DNA from: Chlamydomonas reinhardtii
Lineage: Eukaryota; Chlorophyta; Chlorophyceae; Chlamydomonadales; Chlamydomonadaceae
Length of the DNA: 64,000 nucleotides
Reading direction: 5' to 3'
Assembly: GCF_000002595.2 (NCBI RefSeq)
Contig: NC_057011.1
Location: forward strand, 3,861,635 to 3,925,634
Shown here: one piece after another, positions 17,601 to 29,778 of the stretch
Numbering within the stretch: the stretch's first letter is position 1
How the letters are laid out: each line of letters opens with the position of its first letter
Program-made: the position numbers and the translations under genes
Notes under the pieces: model-generated
Told to the model about the DNA's origin: nothing
Seen by the model: only the letters and a program-made list of their open reading frames with translations
Databases searched by the model: none

Positions 17601-18212
17601 TTCGTGGCCGCTGCCAGCTTTGTACCTTCCTTGTACGGCAGCCACCACAAGACACGTCGCGCACTGGCGCCCCTCCTCTCCTCTCGTTCTCTCCACGGCG
17701 CCCGCCCATAATTTCCGCCGACTGTGTCCTTACACCGCAGCAAGCTTGCTTCTGCTGCCATCAAATTAGGCGCCACATGTGCCTGTCACCGCACCTTTTG
17801 TCACCGCAACCAATCAGACCATGTCGCTTAGCCGACCGCGCGACGCGGCGAGGCAAATTTACAAACCCCATGAAAGCCTTATCATACATACATGCACGCT
17901 AGCGAGCCGGTTTGCGCCGTTGTCATCACATCGGCGGAGGGTGGCCGCGACAGCGGGGCAAGCCCGCCCGCCATTCGCTGGCATGCACGCCTCCCCAGAC
18001 TTTGGAGCGCCGGGCCAGCCTTGTACTTTACGGAAATTTTGGAAACTACAGAGAAAGCTACAAACATGCCGATCAAATGAGGCGGAACCGCTTATATACT
18101 GGCGAAGTGCCGGTATAGTTACCGTCACCACCTACAGCCACGTGTTGAGCTCCGCCCGCCATGGCAACCAAGCCGGCCACGCCCACGCCCATGCCAACCC
18201 CGCACCGATACA
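14673..18212. other. 3.5-kb gene-free stretch between the convergent Dam and AlgH-like genes
   Basis: Apart from the two 3' UTRs I see nothing firm. Short open frames at 15867-16229 (+) and 16246-16448 (+) show no recognisable motif, lack consistent splice partners and have no domain pattern. Base composition drops from GC-rich to mixed between 16700 and 17900. A remnant of an old mobile element is possible but not supported by any motif or repeat I can see. Confidence 0.35.
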
Positions 18213-20495
18213 TCATGCGCCGCGCACGGCCAGGCGCGCGATACGGCGGTACATGGGCGAGTGCACGGCGCGGCCGCTGCTGCCGGGCGCCTTGGCGGGC
18301 ACGCCCTCCACCTCCGCCAGCGTGGTGAGCACCTCGCCCGACTCGGACAGCGGCTGCTGCAGCGGCGGCGCGTCCATGGAGGAGGTGGGCGAGCCGGACG
18401 GCGAGGCGGCGGGCGGGTCGGAGGGCGTGGGCAGCACCAGGTCCGGGCTCGCGCTGATCACGTGCCTGCACACATACAGGCATGCATACGCGACGTGTTT
18501 GTCAGAACTGGGTTTGTAAGAAACCAGACCTAGCAGCGGAGGAAGAACATGCTTGCCGGGCCCGCAGAACCAAGCCCCTGCATTCCGCACACAGCGCCGA
18601 CAGCGCAAACAGCCAACCAAGCCAAGCCGGCCTCTCATTCAGGCTCCCACTCACCAGTAGCCGGCCGCGATCTCGTCGCGCAGCTGCCCCGCCGCCCAGC
18701 CGCTCATGCCCAGCACCAGCTGGAAGTCGGAGGGGCGCGCGATGCCGGCGCTGACCAGCCTGATGGCGTCAGGCAGGCCGCCCATGTACCTGCGCATGTG
18801 GGGTGGAGGGTGCAGGGTGGAGCGTCAGGCAGCAGTGGATACCGGTACGCTGGGATGGCGTTGGGTAGTGGGTGGGCGGATGCGTGCTGACGGGTGGTGG
18901 CGGCGGCGAGGGCCAGTGCTTGCGTGCACCGGTGCTGCACACTGCGGGTATAACAGGCAAGTCGGGCGCACCGCCACAGGCGCAAGGACGGGGGGCGCGC
19001 AGCTTGGCCGTCGCGCACGCACAGGCAGGGCGTCGCTCGGTGCTAGGATGACCCTCATGCAGCGTGTCACAAAGGTTTGCGGACTCACATGCCCTCCGCA
19101 ATCTTGTGCGCGCGGCCCACGCCGGCGAAGCGGTGCAGCAGCGTGACGTGGTCCAGGTGCACGGGGCCTCCCAGGTGCAGCCGCTGCGAGCCGAACGCGT
19201 CCTTGAAGCCTGTGCAAGCGGGTGAATGCGTGTGTGAAAGTGTGTCGAAAACCCAAAAGAAAACCGAAGCCCGCCCAGACGGCGTTGGAGTTATTTACGG
19301 ATATCCACCGAATACCGAGCGTGTGTGTGTGAGCATGTGTGCATGTGTGTGTGCGCGTGCATGTGTGTGTGCGCGTGTGTGTAATAGGAAACAAAGTGCT
19401 CCATGCTTCTGCCCCCCTCCTTGGCTATCAGGACCTATTTCGCTCGGGCACATAACCCCTCCCGCATCAATTTCCGGCCTAGCTCACCGCTTGCGGCGCC
19501 CAGCACCTGAAGCTCCTCCACCCGCAGCGGGCTGGGCTTGTTGAGCACGTAGCCCACGCTGCCCACCGCGTCATCGTGGCTGGTGATGAGGATCACGGCG
19601 CCGGTGAAGAAATGCCTGCGTGCGCGGCGGGTGGAAGGATTGATTCAGAAGGTTGGGGGAGGCGGGATGGGGTTGGGGGTGTGGCTGCTGGGGGAGGGCG
19701 AGGGCAGTGGCAAGAGCATGGCGTGTGAGGAGATGTGGGTCCCCCGGGGCGGGTGCGAGGACGCTGGGGCTGGAGGATCGAAGGGAAACTGCTCACATGT
19801 GGTCGTGCCGTGCCAGCAGCAGGCAGCCCTGCTCCGGCTCCGGCAGCGGGTGCGCCCAGCTGTCGCCGCACACGAGCGGCGGATAAGGTGGCCGCTGAAG
19901 CTGTGGCGTGGGGCGCGCGGCCGCGGTCAGGCTCCGCCGCTCCGCCTGCGCCCGCCGCGCGGTGCTCTCCCAGGCACAGAGGTGTGCGCGGAAGGCGCGC
20001 CAGTCCTGCGATGACGCAAGCGAGGGGGAAGGCATCCGCAGCGGGGCGCATCAAGCGTCGGTTGCAGTGCATACGGATGTTGCGAGTTCCGGACGTGCTC
20101 GCGCCCCCTGTTACTACGCAGCCCTGCGGCTCACCTGGCCGGTCTTCTCGGTTGTGGGGAAGCTGAGAGACGCCTGCGCGTTCAGCCCCTGTATGGTATG
20201 TTCGAAAAGGGAAAGTTGAAAAGGCCGGTTCGAGTTTGACCGCACTTTACGCCCTTCTGATAATCGCATTGCGCACCTCATGGTTTGAGTCTTCCTTGAG
20301 GACGCAGACTCGCACAGGCCGTGCTACAGAGGCTGGTGCTCGGAACGAACAACTGCGGGCATCAGCAGGAAGCGTTCACGCGATGAGCCCAAGATCTCGA
20401 GCAGGACGGCCTCCAGATGACAGCTGAAGCAGCGCTCACCACCCGCGGCTCGTGGAAGCAGTGCGCCCTGACAGTGGTCGCAGGCAGGACTCCAT
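18213..20495 (-). CDS. AlgH/YqgE-like protein (DUF179, UPF0301), probably organelle-targeted
   Basis: Eight exons in constant phase, 343 aa: 20495-20440, 20352-20277, 20188-20135, 20005-19797, 19615-19488, 19209-19089, 18789-18655, 18465-18213. The N-terminus, MESCLRPLSGRTASTSRG followed by more Ser/Arg/Ala, is typical of an algal transit peptide. The core (~100-262) carries the family signatures: GCLLLARHDHMHFFTGAVIL, GSVGYVLNKPSP, LHLGGPVHLDHVTLLH and GMSGWAAGQLRDEIAAGYW. These correspond to the N-terminal FxxSVILI, GLILNRP, GGPV and GxxGWxxGQLExE motifs. The biochemical role of the family is not established. Plant members are plastid proteins. The C-terminal ~80 residues are Pro/Ser-rich and specific to this protein. 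Confidence 0.9.
19246..19382. repeat. R1 core followed by TG-rich tract in an AlgH-like gene intron
   Basis: The core at 19246-19320 includes CGAAGCCCGCCCAGACGGCG and GAGTTATTTACGG, then a GTGTGTGT-rich run to 19382. It aligns with the R1 cores at 39077, 47624 and 36076. Confidence 0.65.
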
Positions 20496-22466
20496 GGCCG
20501 CTCGCTTTCGCCCCTCGCCGTGTCGAGCAGGCCTTTCCTGTCGTAAACGCGCTGAGCTGCGCCTGGAGCTGACGACTGAGCGAGCGAGGTTCGCAGTGAC
20601 GGCCCTTCAGCTCTGCAAGCTTCTGATGGAACGTTGGGGTTCAGTCTAGGGTTGCGGAGAGTGTCGCTATCACAGGCGAGTGCACTATGTTAATGTCGCG
20701 AGCGTCGCCTTATCGAAATTGCCTCCGAATTCTGTCCAGGATTCTTAATCCTTGGTATTATGCCGGGGAACCGCGCCCGCCCACTCGCTCGTTCCGGTGA
20801 TTTTGCGCGCAGCGTTGTGTGCAGTAGTAAGAAAAGTAGGAATCTATACGCTGCCAGCGACGGGAGCGGTGTAGCTCAGGGGCTCACGCTGCTTCCCGCC
20901 CGAGCATGATGCAGTTGCCGTCTCGGACCCCACTCCAGACGAAGCCGGCCGCGCACGGTATTATATCATAATATGTGATAATATCAGCAGGAAGCGACCG
21001 GAGCGACCGGCTTTCCACGTTCCTCACGTTGCGGCTCCTGGACGCCCACTGCAGGTCGCCCCCTCCGCAGCTCCTTGGTCCGTCTTGGTCTGGTCCGCCA
21101 GCCCCTGCCTCCTGGTTCCCGCACATGGCAACGACCTCTGATCTTGCATTAGCCGGCTCGCAGTCTGGAGAGCCTGCCATTGTGCACCGCGTTTATTCAT
21201 GTTAAGTTGCACCCGAGACAAAAGGAGGACTGCACGCGGCGTGCCTCTGGCTGCCTCTGACTCTGGCGCCAGTGGCGCGTGCGCTTGCCTCCACATGAAC
21301 CGCAAGTAGCCGAGCGGTGCTGTGAAAGTTTTCCGCGCGTTTCGTCCTTTGAGTCTTTGAGAGCACGGTTGGCCGCACGTTGCGGCTCCTTGGCGAGTCG
21401 GCGCCCACCGTGCTGCACCGTGCTAGCTCCTCGAAGGGGGGTCGTCGGCCCCTAAGCTCCTTCGTCGGTCCGCCTGCTCCTGCGGGATTCCCGAAAATGA
21501 CAATATTGGCAATGACCTGAAGTCTTGTGAACTTCAGGGAACTCTCATTCTGGGGAACTGGCTGGTGTGTGCACCGCGTGCATTCGTGTACACACCGTCA
21601 AGCTCCCGGAGGCAGGATCCCCTGCCTCGGACTCCGGCTTTACCCTTCGCACCCATATAACATTGCGACGCGCTGAAGCGGTTGGGTCAATTGGGTGGGA
21701 CTATCGAAGGCTGCCCTCGCCTGCCCTCGCGGCCTCATGTAACGCTTTGACAACACCAGGGACTGCAGTCTTACAGAAGCCCTGCCAAGCATGCAGGGGC
21801 TTGTCAGCGCGCATGCAGCTTCAGGCTGTCTCTGCCCGAGCTGCCGGCATGCACCCGCTCCGAAGCCGCCCTACCTTGTCATTCAGCAACATGCTCCATT
21901 GGTTCACCCTGCGTCACCGTAATCCGAGCGAGAACCCGTGCCTTCAGCGCCAACCACATAGTGTGCTTCCTTAACGCTGCAGCCGCTTTTGCGTATCACA
22001 GCTACACACAATGTGTCCATGCCCATGTGCATCCCTACCCGCCGAGCTACTATGCCTGTGCATCCGGCATCGCTCCATCTACATCGGGAGGCATCGGCCG
22101 TGCCGCAAGCTGCTAAGGGCACCAGCACCTCCAGTGCAGTGCGCACCCCGCCATATGCAACGCTGCACTTGCCAGCGCGTGGCCGAGGCACATTGCCCGG
22201 ATCCGCACACCACGCCGCCCAATCAGCCTGCTATGATCCCGGATGACATGTTCCGTTGTCATATGTATTGAACACTGTGCCGATCGGTCACACCTTGCGG
22301 TGGTTTCGAGTGCGGTAATGCCCGTCCAGCCGCCCTTCCGCGCTGACACCATTCTGCGCAGTCGCGGCCTTGCGTCCGCCGCCAGCGCGGCCGGGCACAG
22401 CTGGCTAGGTGACTAGCTGGTCATGTCATAAGGGCAGCAGCAGTGGAGGCGGTGCGCCGCAGCGCT
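20496..22466. other. Intergenic stretch with a diverged direct duplication
   Basis: It is the promoter side of the AlgH-like gene and the 3' side of the LSM14-like gene. Segments 21023-21204 and 21372-21594 share, in the same order, ACGTTGCGGCTCCT, an AGCTCCTT..GTC..GTCCGCC block and GTGCACCGCGT..ATTC.TGT. They look like an old direct duplication. No gene is recognised. Confidence 0.45.
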
Positions 22467-25077
22467 CTAGTTGCGGCCGCCGCGGCCACCGCCACGGCCA
22501 CCGCCGTTCGGCACGCCGGTGGCATGGGGGCGCAGGCCGCGACCGCCGCCGCTGCGGTCGTCACGGCCACCGCCCTGCACAGACAAGAGGGCAGCAGGCG
22601 CATTCGGATATCACGGTCGGCACAGTGGCGTGGTTAACAAGCGCGATAACACTGCTTATTTACTTGAATAAGATCTCCGCTTGCCATGGCCGCATGGCGC
22701 ATACCCCACACCGCACCCGCCAGTGCCCAAGCTGCTACCCTCCCCGCCTCACCCGGCCGCCGTGGCCGCCGTCACGCCCGCCGGGACCGCCGCGGCCGCC
22801 CGGGCCGCCACGTCCGCGGCCGCGCCCGCCGTAGTTGTAGTTGTGCCGCAGGCCTCCCAGGCCACCAAAGGTCTCCATGTCCAGGCGGCGCGCGTCGGCT
22901 GCGCGCTGGCGGCCGTCGCCGCGGCCGCCGCCGAATCCGGCGCTGGGCGCGGCGCTGGGGGCGGGAGCGGGCCCGCTGTCGCCCAGGTTCATCCGCTCGA
23001 GCGTCTCGCAGCTGATGACGTCGAAGAAGTCGTCGCGCGAGTAGGAGCTGCGCACCTTGACCGCCTCGCCCACCTCCTGCAAGGCCCCAGGCACGGGGGA
23101 GGCAGAGGACATGCCGTGAGAAGAGACGCGAGAAACACGCCGCTTGGAGCGCGGGAACTGGCCCTGGGCCCAGGTTGAGTCTCGCCCGCATGCACTTTGG
23201 CCCTCTAAATCCTTGTTCCCGAACCATCCACACGTGATAGCACACCAGCTACTCACATGCGCCTGACCAGCCTCGCGGCCCAGCCTCATGCTGCCGCCCG
23301 GCGCCTGCAGCCCCTCTAAATGTCTTCCCACCCAGACCCCGCTCCCTTGTCACAGGTAATGTGACCCTGCCCGTATGTCACCTTGGCCAGGTCCTCCTTC
23401 TTGAACTTGGCGTTCTGCTCCTCGAAGTTGAACTCCTCATTGGGCACGGGCAGTGGCATGGGCGACGAGGCCACCGCGGCGGCAGCGGAGCCCGGCGGCG
23501 GGCCCGCGCGCGGCGGGGGCGGGGCGGGGCCACGGCCAGCCGGGGGCGGGGGGGCGCCTCGCCCGCCACCCACCTGGTAGGGCGCCTGCCCACGGCCGCC
23601 GGGGCCGCGGCCGCCCGAGGGGGGAGGGGGGCCGCCACGGCCGGGCGCGGGGCCGCGCAGAGCTGCAGCGCAACGCATGTAATCGCCGTAAGCCCATTGC
23701 GATTGCCCATGCATGTACAATTACATCGGCGCTTGCAGGCTACTCAGGTCACACATTCGCATGGCGGCCATCGGGCCATGTAAGCCCATGCTCTACATAA
23801 TCGCTTACCAGCGGCTGCCTGCGCATAGTTCGAGGGCTTTGGGGGCGGCTGCTGAGGCGGGAGAGGGGCGCGCTGTGCTGGCGCGATGTGCACCTGCGGG
23901 GCCACCTTCTGAGCCGAGGCCGCGGCCACCGGCGGGGCGGTGGACCTACGAAGGGGCACGTGGGGGCACACAGTCATGATTGACGCTGAGCATGAGGACA
24001 GCACCCAGCCTGACCACCACCGAGGGTTGTGCTAGCCTGGTGGCGGAGGGGCTGAAGGGCCACAGCATGTCGGGACCGCAAGTCCACCTGCCGCGTTAGT
24101 CGTTACGTCACCCGTGTGCAACCAGCCTCCCTACTCACGAGTACGCCGGCGCCGGCGGGGCGGGAGGCGCGGGCGGAGGAGCCGGGGCGGCGGGCGCCCA
24201 CTCGTTGCCTGCGTGGTCCAGCAGCTCACGTAAGTGCAGTAGCAGCTTCGCCAAACTGTGGGTCCTGTCAGCGACGCTAGGGCTCGACGCCTAACCGTTT
24301 GCACGGTGAGCTGGACACGCACCGACACCGGGAGTGCCCTGCTGTACCCCCCGCCCACGGCAAGGACGTCGGCGCTTACCGTAGTGGGCCGGGGCGTTGT
24401 AGCCGGCGTTTGCCGCAGGCGCCTGCCCCCACGGGTTCTGCGGTACCATACAGCAGTACACAGCAGAGCTGCAAGTGAGTGCGACCCCACATGTGGACTT
24501 CCCGGACATGCCTGCCGAAACCCACCCGTGCATAAAGCCCCATGTTGAGCCGTGCTCATCAAGGAAAAGGTTGCTTTCTCAAAAGCTTCTTACCGTGGGC
24601 TGCTCCGGCACAGGCGGAGGCGCTGGCGCACCTCCCGGTGCGGAGCCCGGCGGTCCCAGCACCGTCAGGTCCTTCATATCATCACCTGTATTTTGCATAG
24701 AAAACATACAGATCCTTGAATATCATACAGTCACCGGGGTAGCCCGCGAGGGGATCCCTGACCAGATCGTGACACTTGTCGCCCTCGTCGCCCTTCACCA
24801 GAACTCACCCTTGAAGATGATGTAGTCATACACCTCGTTGCTGGGCGGCACCTGCGGGCCGCCCACGCGCCGGCCCTCCGTCCCGAAAGACCGAACTGCA
24901 GCGAGAGCGCTCAACTTCAGTCGCAAGCCTGGTCCAAACGGCACCCAAGACCGCCTGCTCACCCTGAGCCAGCGCAATGCTGCTCTCCTCCATGTTGATG
25001 TTATACAGGATGCCCTCATAGCGGATATCGGACTTGCTAATAAGGCTGATAGGCGAGTTGAGGTAGTTCTCCCCCAT
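22467..25077 (-). CDS. LSM14/SCD6/DCP5-like mRNA decapping and translation regulator
   Basis: Nine exons in constant phase, 423 aa: 25077-24963, 24895-24809, 24685-24594, 24437-24380, 24208-24139, 23945-23809, 23662-23382, 23076-22753, 22574-22467. All parts of the family are present in order. An N-terminal LSM14 domain ([43 protein letters not shown]) is followed by a Pro/Ala-rich linker. Then come the FDF box ([12 protein letters not shown], 264-275), the FFD box ([17 protein letters not shown], from 292), the TFG box ([10 protein letters not shown], 349-351) and RGG repeats to the end. In fungi, plants and animals these P-body proteins bind DDX6/DHH1 and decapping factors through FDF and repress translation. 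The length is normal. The gene diverges from the 130-aa unknown next door. Confidence 0.95.
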
Positions 25078-25373
25078 TTTTCCAGGCGTGGCGGGGGCGC
25101 AGGCCCCTAAGAGTTTGCTAGTATGACCGTTGGGAAGGGGGGGCTATAGACCTACGGTGCTAGCAGCTCGGGGCAAATGGACTCGGGGGTGTGCATGAGG
25201 GCTCAATCGGAGCCTCGGCTCGACTCGAGCTGCAGCAGCCCTAAAAATCTCGTCACTTTATTCTGTTACAAAATTAGCGAGCGCTATTATAGATAGGGTA
25301 GCCTGCGGGGCGTTTCTGGACCGTGTTGCCACGCCCATCGTGTACCCTTTCGATTTTGCGCTGCTAAGCCACA
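25078..25373. promoter_or_regulatory. Divergent promoter region, LSM14-like gene / 130-aa protein
   Basis: 296 bp lie between the two start codons. It includes an AT-rich segment (25245-25300, for example CTTTATTCTGTTACAAAATTA and CTATTATAGATAG). No defined element is recognised. Confidence 0.45.
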
Positions 25374-26394
25374 ATGGCGTACATTCTTGATTTCCTCTCG
25401 TACATGTGGGAGAAGAACAATGACGACTCTGCTTCCTACAAGGAGTGGCAGGACTTCCTTGATGTCGCCGAGAAGGACCGCCGGCGCGAGTAAGCGGGGC
25501 TTCTGGGGCACATGGAGGCATACAGAGCTGGTTTTAGGCTGCAGGGCACCGGCCAGGACTCGACTGGGAGAGCGACCCGACCTGCTTGTCCCCGCCTGCA
25601 GTCGCATCATCGCGTGGCGCGAGCGGACCATGTATGACGATTACGCTGCAAACGCGGAGGAGCCCATCATTTACAAGCGCACAGCCGGGTGGGTACGTGT
25701 GAGGGGCGCGTTTTATGGGGGTTTGGCACGGTTGGGACAGGGTTTGGTTTGGGTTTGGGTTTCGCACCAAAGCACGCGCCGCGGTGGTGGTGGCCAGTGC
25801 GGTGGGAACTGAGCTGTACGCTCAACCCGTCTGCGGGATGTGGCCGTTCATAGCGCTGTGGGGCATTGCATGTGGAGGCACGGGTGGCGGGCCGGGGCGC
25901 GCTGGCGCTTTGACATGGAGCTGTGGGTCCTCGTACCGTACGTAGTATGCCGTGGCGATGCTGTTGCTCAGCACTCGTTCCACTCGCGCGCAGGTTCGTG
26001 TGGCGCGAGGTGGACCCCACCGGCCAGGCCAAGAACCGCAACCACACGGTGAGCTTGGTGGATTAGACCGAAACCACACGGTGAGCTTGGTGGATTAGAC
26101 CGAGGGTAGCTAGGATGTGTGGCCGCGGACAGGCCCTGAGCTTCACTTGCTGGCGCCGGCCGCACCCTTGCCACCGCACCAACACCTAGGCGGTCCTGCT
26201 CTGCCGCATGAATGCCCGCGCCTGCTCCTCTGCCCCCTCCTCTCTGCTCCTCCCCGCAGTACATGTACAACCTGAAGACGTTTGGGCACCGCAGCTACAC
26301 CCGGCGCGACCCCTCGGAGCTCCAGGCGGCGGCCACCTCTGTTGAGGCGCGCGTCAAGTCCGGCGAGCTGGGCGGGCTGTCGCCACTGGCGTAA
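25374..26394 (+). CDS. Small charged protein of unknown function, 130 aa
   Basis: Four exons in constant phase: 25374-25489, 25602-25688, 25994-26048, 26260-26394. The ATG opens MAYILDFLSYMWEKNND. The protein is rich in Tyr, Trp, Arg and Glu, with an aromatic N-terminus, then KEWQDFLDVAEKDRRR, WRERTMYDDYAAN, FVWREVDP and a basic stretch YNLKTFGHRSYTRRDPSEL. There is no signal peptide or clear membrane helix. The dense YK/WRE/RR pattern is like small subunits of organelle or axonemal complexes, but I do not recognise a family. Clean splice sites with kept phase and the divergent start next to the LSM14-like gene support it as a real gene. Confidence 0.75.
26041..26104 (+). repeat. 32-bp tandem duplication spanning a 5' splice site
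   Basis: ACCACACGGTGAGCTTGG and the following bases to TTAGACCGA occur at 26041-26072 and again at 26073-26104. The unit contains the exon end CCACACG and the donor GTGAGC, so two identical donors lie 32 bases apart. Only the first keeps the phase to the next exon. Confidence 0.85.
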
Positions 26395-27591
26395 ATGCAC
26401 GGGAGCTGGCGCAAACCACCGGAGCTGGCGTCAACGCACCGGAGCTTATGCCTTGCGCATTTGAGTTGGAGCTTGCGTTTTGCGCTCTTGCATGGAGAGA
26501 AGGGAAGTGCTGAGCGGTAGAAGCAGCTGTGGCCGTTAACGGCAGGAAGGAGGCGGTCGGCAGGCCCGGAGCAGCTGCGGTATGCTGGCAAGCTGGCAAG
26601 GCTGTAGCAAAACTCAGGGCTTCAGGTGCTGGCGACAGTGCGGGCGCCATGCTGCTGTGTAGCCGACCAGCGCATCGCCAGCAGCGGCAGCAGCAGCGGA
26701 TGGAGCGGATGGAGCGGCTCCTGGAGAGGCCGCTGTGTTGGGTTTGAGCATGGTGGAGGCTAGAAACTGGGCGCAGATCATATGCCCGACTGTTCGGGCT
26801 TCAAGCACCCCTAGCCAAAAGCATGCTGCCTTATGGTCATGGAGTAGCTAGGCGCGGTGACGAGGCGATAGGCGCGGGCTGGAGGCGCCTTGGCTTATTT
26901 CGAATGACTAGGTCAGAAAGACTAGATACTGACACAAAGGCACGAATTGATGCGTCTTGTGGGGTGGTGAGGGCTTAGTTAGATTGGCCACTGATGGCAT
27001 TGGAAAGGACAACGCTTGCCTGTGTGCCATGACGCAATTAGAACATGTGTGTTATCCAATAGCTAGGAACGTTTGAGTCACACGGTGCTTGACTGGTGTG
27101 CGTATGTGCACTCCATCATTGTTAGAGAGGTTATCGCACCCTCGCCTGTGGGGTCAGTGGTGCACGCTGTGGCGGTCACCACGCCCTCTACCCCAATTCC
27201 CCGGCATTCCCCCCGGCCGGCCGGCACAGCCTCGGCCTACCGACGGCCTGCCTCAGCGGGCATGCAAGTGAATGTGAGACACCAGCGCTGCCATGCCTTT
27301 GGTAACTGCAGCGACACTGCGGGTCTGCGGCGCGCTCACAGGTGGCGCGCGCAGGGTCCCACAAACACCCACGCGTGCGCTGCGCCGGCCGATCCTACTT
27401 ACCCGGCGATACGCCCAGTTAACAGCGAAACGTATCGCCTTCACATAAGGTTCGAGATAGCATCGCTGCTGGTGTCAAAATAGAAGAGCTTTCAAGAAAC
27501 GAGCTTTTGGCGGGACATTTCAGGTGCCTCTATTTAGTCGGCCGTGCGCACTCCCTGGCATTTGTGTACTGCTGCATAGCACTTGTAAATA
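26395..27591. other. Intergenic stretch between the 130-aa protein and RNase H2 C genes
   Basis: It contains the 3' UTR of one gene and the promoter of the next. A 136-codon open frame at 27073-27483 has no splice context or motif. GGAGCTGGCG-like strings repeat at 26402-26445 just after the stop. Confidence 0.4.
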
Positions 27592-28713
27592 ATGGCACCA
27601 GCTAGCGTCATAACGGTGCCAAGAGGTGTGACAAGCAGTGCTAAATTGCACAACCTGCCCATTAAACTCGCGGGCAACCAGCCGGTTGATGCCCTGGAGG
27701 GGCATTTTGAGCCCAAGCAGCGCGAAGGTGGGTGCATTTGTCCACCCCAGTGCTCCAGTGCTGCTTCGCCCCCGTCGCCTGTAACCCCAAGGCCGCCCAG
27801 GCCCTGACACGGCTGTGCACCTGCGCCTGGACCTGCGCTCCCCTCGCTGCCACACCCCATACAGATGGATCAGCTTGCATGGAGGCTTTCTTAAGAGGGC
27901 GTGTGCTGCGAGGTGGGTCATTACAGACAAGCCCACACAGCGGCCAGCACGACCTTTGCTCTACCCCGGAGCATCCCATGGGGGGCCACCCCCGCCTTTG
28001 CCGTAGTCCAGCAGCCAGTGGCAGGATCACGTGTGCACGCTGCCGGAGGGATTCAGCCTTACCAATTTGCCGTTTGCCCACGCACGCATTTCCACCAGAC
28101 CGCGCCCCGCCGCAACACAGGTTCCGACGTTGAGCTGCCGGCCGGCTACCGCGGGCTGCTGCTGCGCCCCGCGCCGGGCGCTCAGGACAGTTCCGACGCG
28201 TGCGAGCGCAGCTGGGTCGCCGCCGCCACCTTCGATCGCTTCACCGCCTGGAACCACGACACCGCGCCCTCGGCCTCCGACCCCGTGCGTCGCGCGCTGG
28301 AGTGGTGTGCGCTGGCGAAGCAGGCGAGTGGCGACGCGATGGCACGAGGGTTGTACAGGGTTGGGACACGGGAGCCCCCGGGGGCTGAGGGACGGGCGCG
28401 GCTGGAGCAAGGCATAGGACGGACTAGCAACTGGGGGCTGGGAACCTGGGGTGCAACACGCATTGCACCAGAGGTTCATTGCACGAACAAAGTCATGGTG
28501 ACTGGGGAGGGGAGGGGGGCTATCCTTGGCAAGTGTTTAAGTGGTCGTCGTCCTTGGCACAAAGCTGAAGGTGAAGCTGCGCGTGCGTTACTTCCCGTCC
28601 GCTGGCGTGCTGCCCCCCTCCAGGTTCACGCGGCGGTGACGCCGGATGAGGTGGAGGAGGAGCTCAAACGCATGGCGGAGGCGGAGGCGGAGGCTGCTGC
28701 CACCACGTCGTGA
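27592..28713 (+). CDS. RNASEH2C: Ribonuclease H2 subunit C
   Basis: Four exons in constant phase, 158 aa: 27592-27727, 27865-27912, 28121-28323, 28624-28713. Family marks are the N-terminal KLHNLPIKLAGNQPVDALEG (LH-LPC-I--DG-A-V), EAFLRGRVLRG (the FRGR-L-G box) and VELPAGYRGLLLRP (LP-GY-G-V). A helical C-terminus ends in an acidic Glu/Ala run. With subunits A and B it forms the nuclear enzyme that removes ribonucleotides and RNA:DNA hybrids; C is non-catalytic. The length fits (the human protein is 164 aa). The third intron starts GC (CAG/GCGAGT) rather than GT. This is the only junction that keeps phase with GTTCACGCG downstream, so it is a likely GC-AG intron. Confidence 0.85.
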
Positions 28714-29778
28714 ATGACTATGGCAGGCGGGCACATCTACGTACACGAAGATCTTGTGACAGCAGCGGCGCCTGCTACAGCCGGGACAGCTGGAACAACA
28801 ATCAGCGTGATCGGAGCGTCGGGTGTAGCGCTGTGGCAGGGGTGTTGAAGTGCACGGAAGCCACTGCCGGCCGGATGTAGGAAGGCAGGTGGACGGGATG
28901 CAGCGCCGACGGCAGTCTTGAGCACGTGTGTGTACAACATTGGCTGGTATCAAGGGGTTACAGGTTTCTCAATGAATAAGTTTGCTCTGGTGCAACGGGA
29001 CATGTCGTGGTCTGTATACCTTGCTGTACACGCCTAGGCAAAGCGTGAATCACCTCAGAGCAGGGGAGCGCCTCCGGCCTCCCTGTCTGCCCCGCCTACG
29101 AGCGTTTCGCGCATGCGGGCACATGAGGCAATTCATCCTCACTTTCGGGCTCGCAGTGGAAAACAACATTAGGTTTGCGCCCAGCTTGTCGAGCACTGGC
29201 TTTTACTGGCGGCTTGGAGAGTGGGAGACGCCGGCCGCGACGAGGGGGCGCTCTTGAGTCGGCCGGGGCGTTGAGAGGGGTGTTGCGCGAACTGTCCCAC
29301 CGCGGTAGTCCCCAGACGTAGCCCGAGGTTGGATTGGCATTCATTTTGCGTGTGCTTATGATGCGATAGAATCCGGCAGCCGGTTTGGGCGCATTTCTCG
29401 GCACCCGGGCTACTCAATCGCAATTCCCGTGTGCGCTTTTCACGAGACTGCGCCCTTTAATGCCGATTTATGCACGTTTGTGCTGGTTCTAACAGCTCTT
29501 CAGCGTCCTTTGGTGTATTTGTATCCGCTGGGAAAGGTCGCAGGTGCGAGGGCCCCTTGGCCGGGCCCCCAACAGATGGGGGCGCAGGCCAATACCCCAT
29601 GCTCGAACTCGAAAGAGGGCCCCTCCCATTCCGTCAACCTGTCTACAGCCACTCCCGATTGACTCCACGTATATGCAGTAGTCACCGGGTTCGCTTTCAG
29701 CACCCGATTGAAGTTCGCAACGTGGCGGGCTTGCATTGCACAGCAAACCCTTTGATTGTCAAGGCTGCCTGTGATACC
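28714..29778. other. Intergenic stretch upstream of G6PDH
   Basis: Holds the 3' UTR of RNASEH2C and the promoter and 5' UTR of the G6PDH gene. No exon, repeat or defined promoter motif is recognised. Confidence 0.4.

Noticed and set aside
20868-20940. GTGTAGCTCAGGGG resembling a tRNA D-arm
   Set aside because: No T-loop or matching acceptor stem follows.
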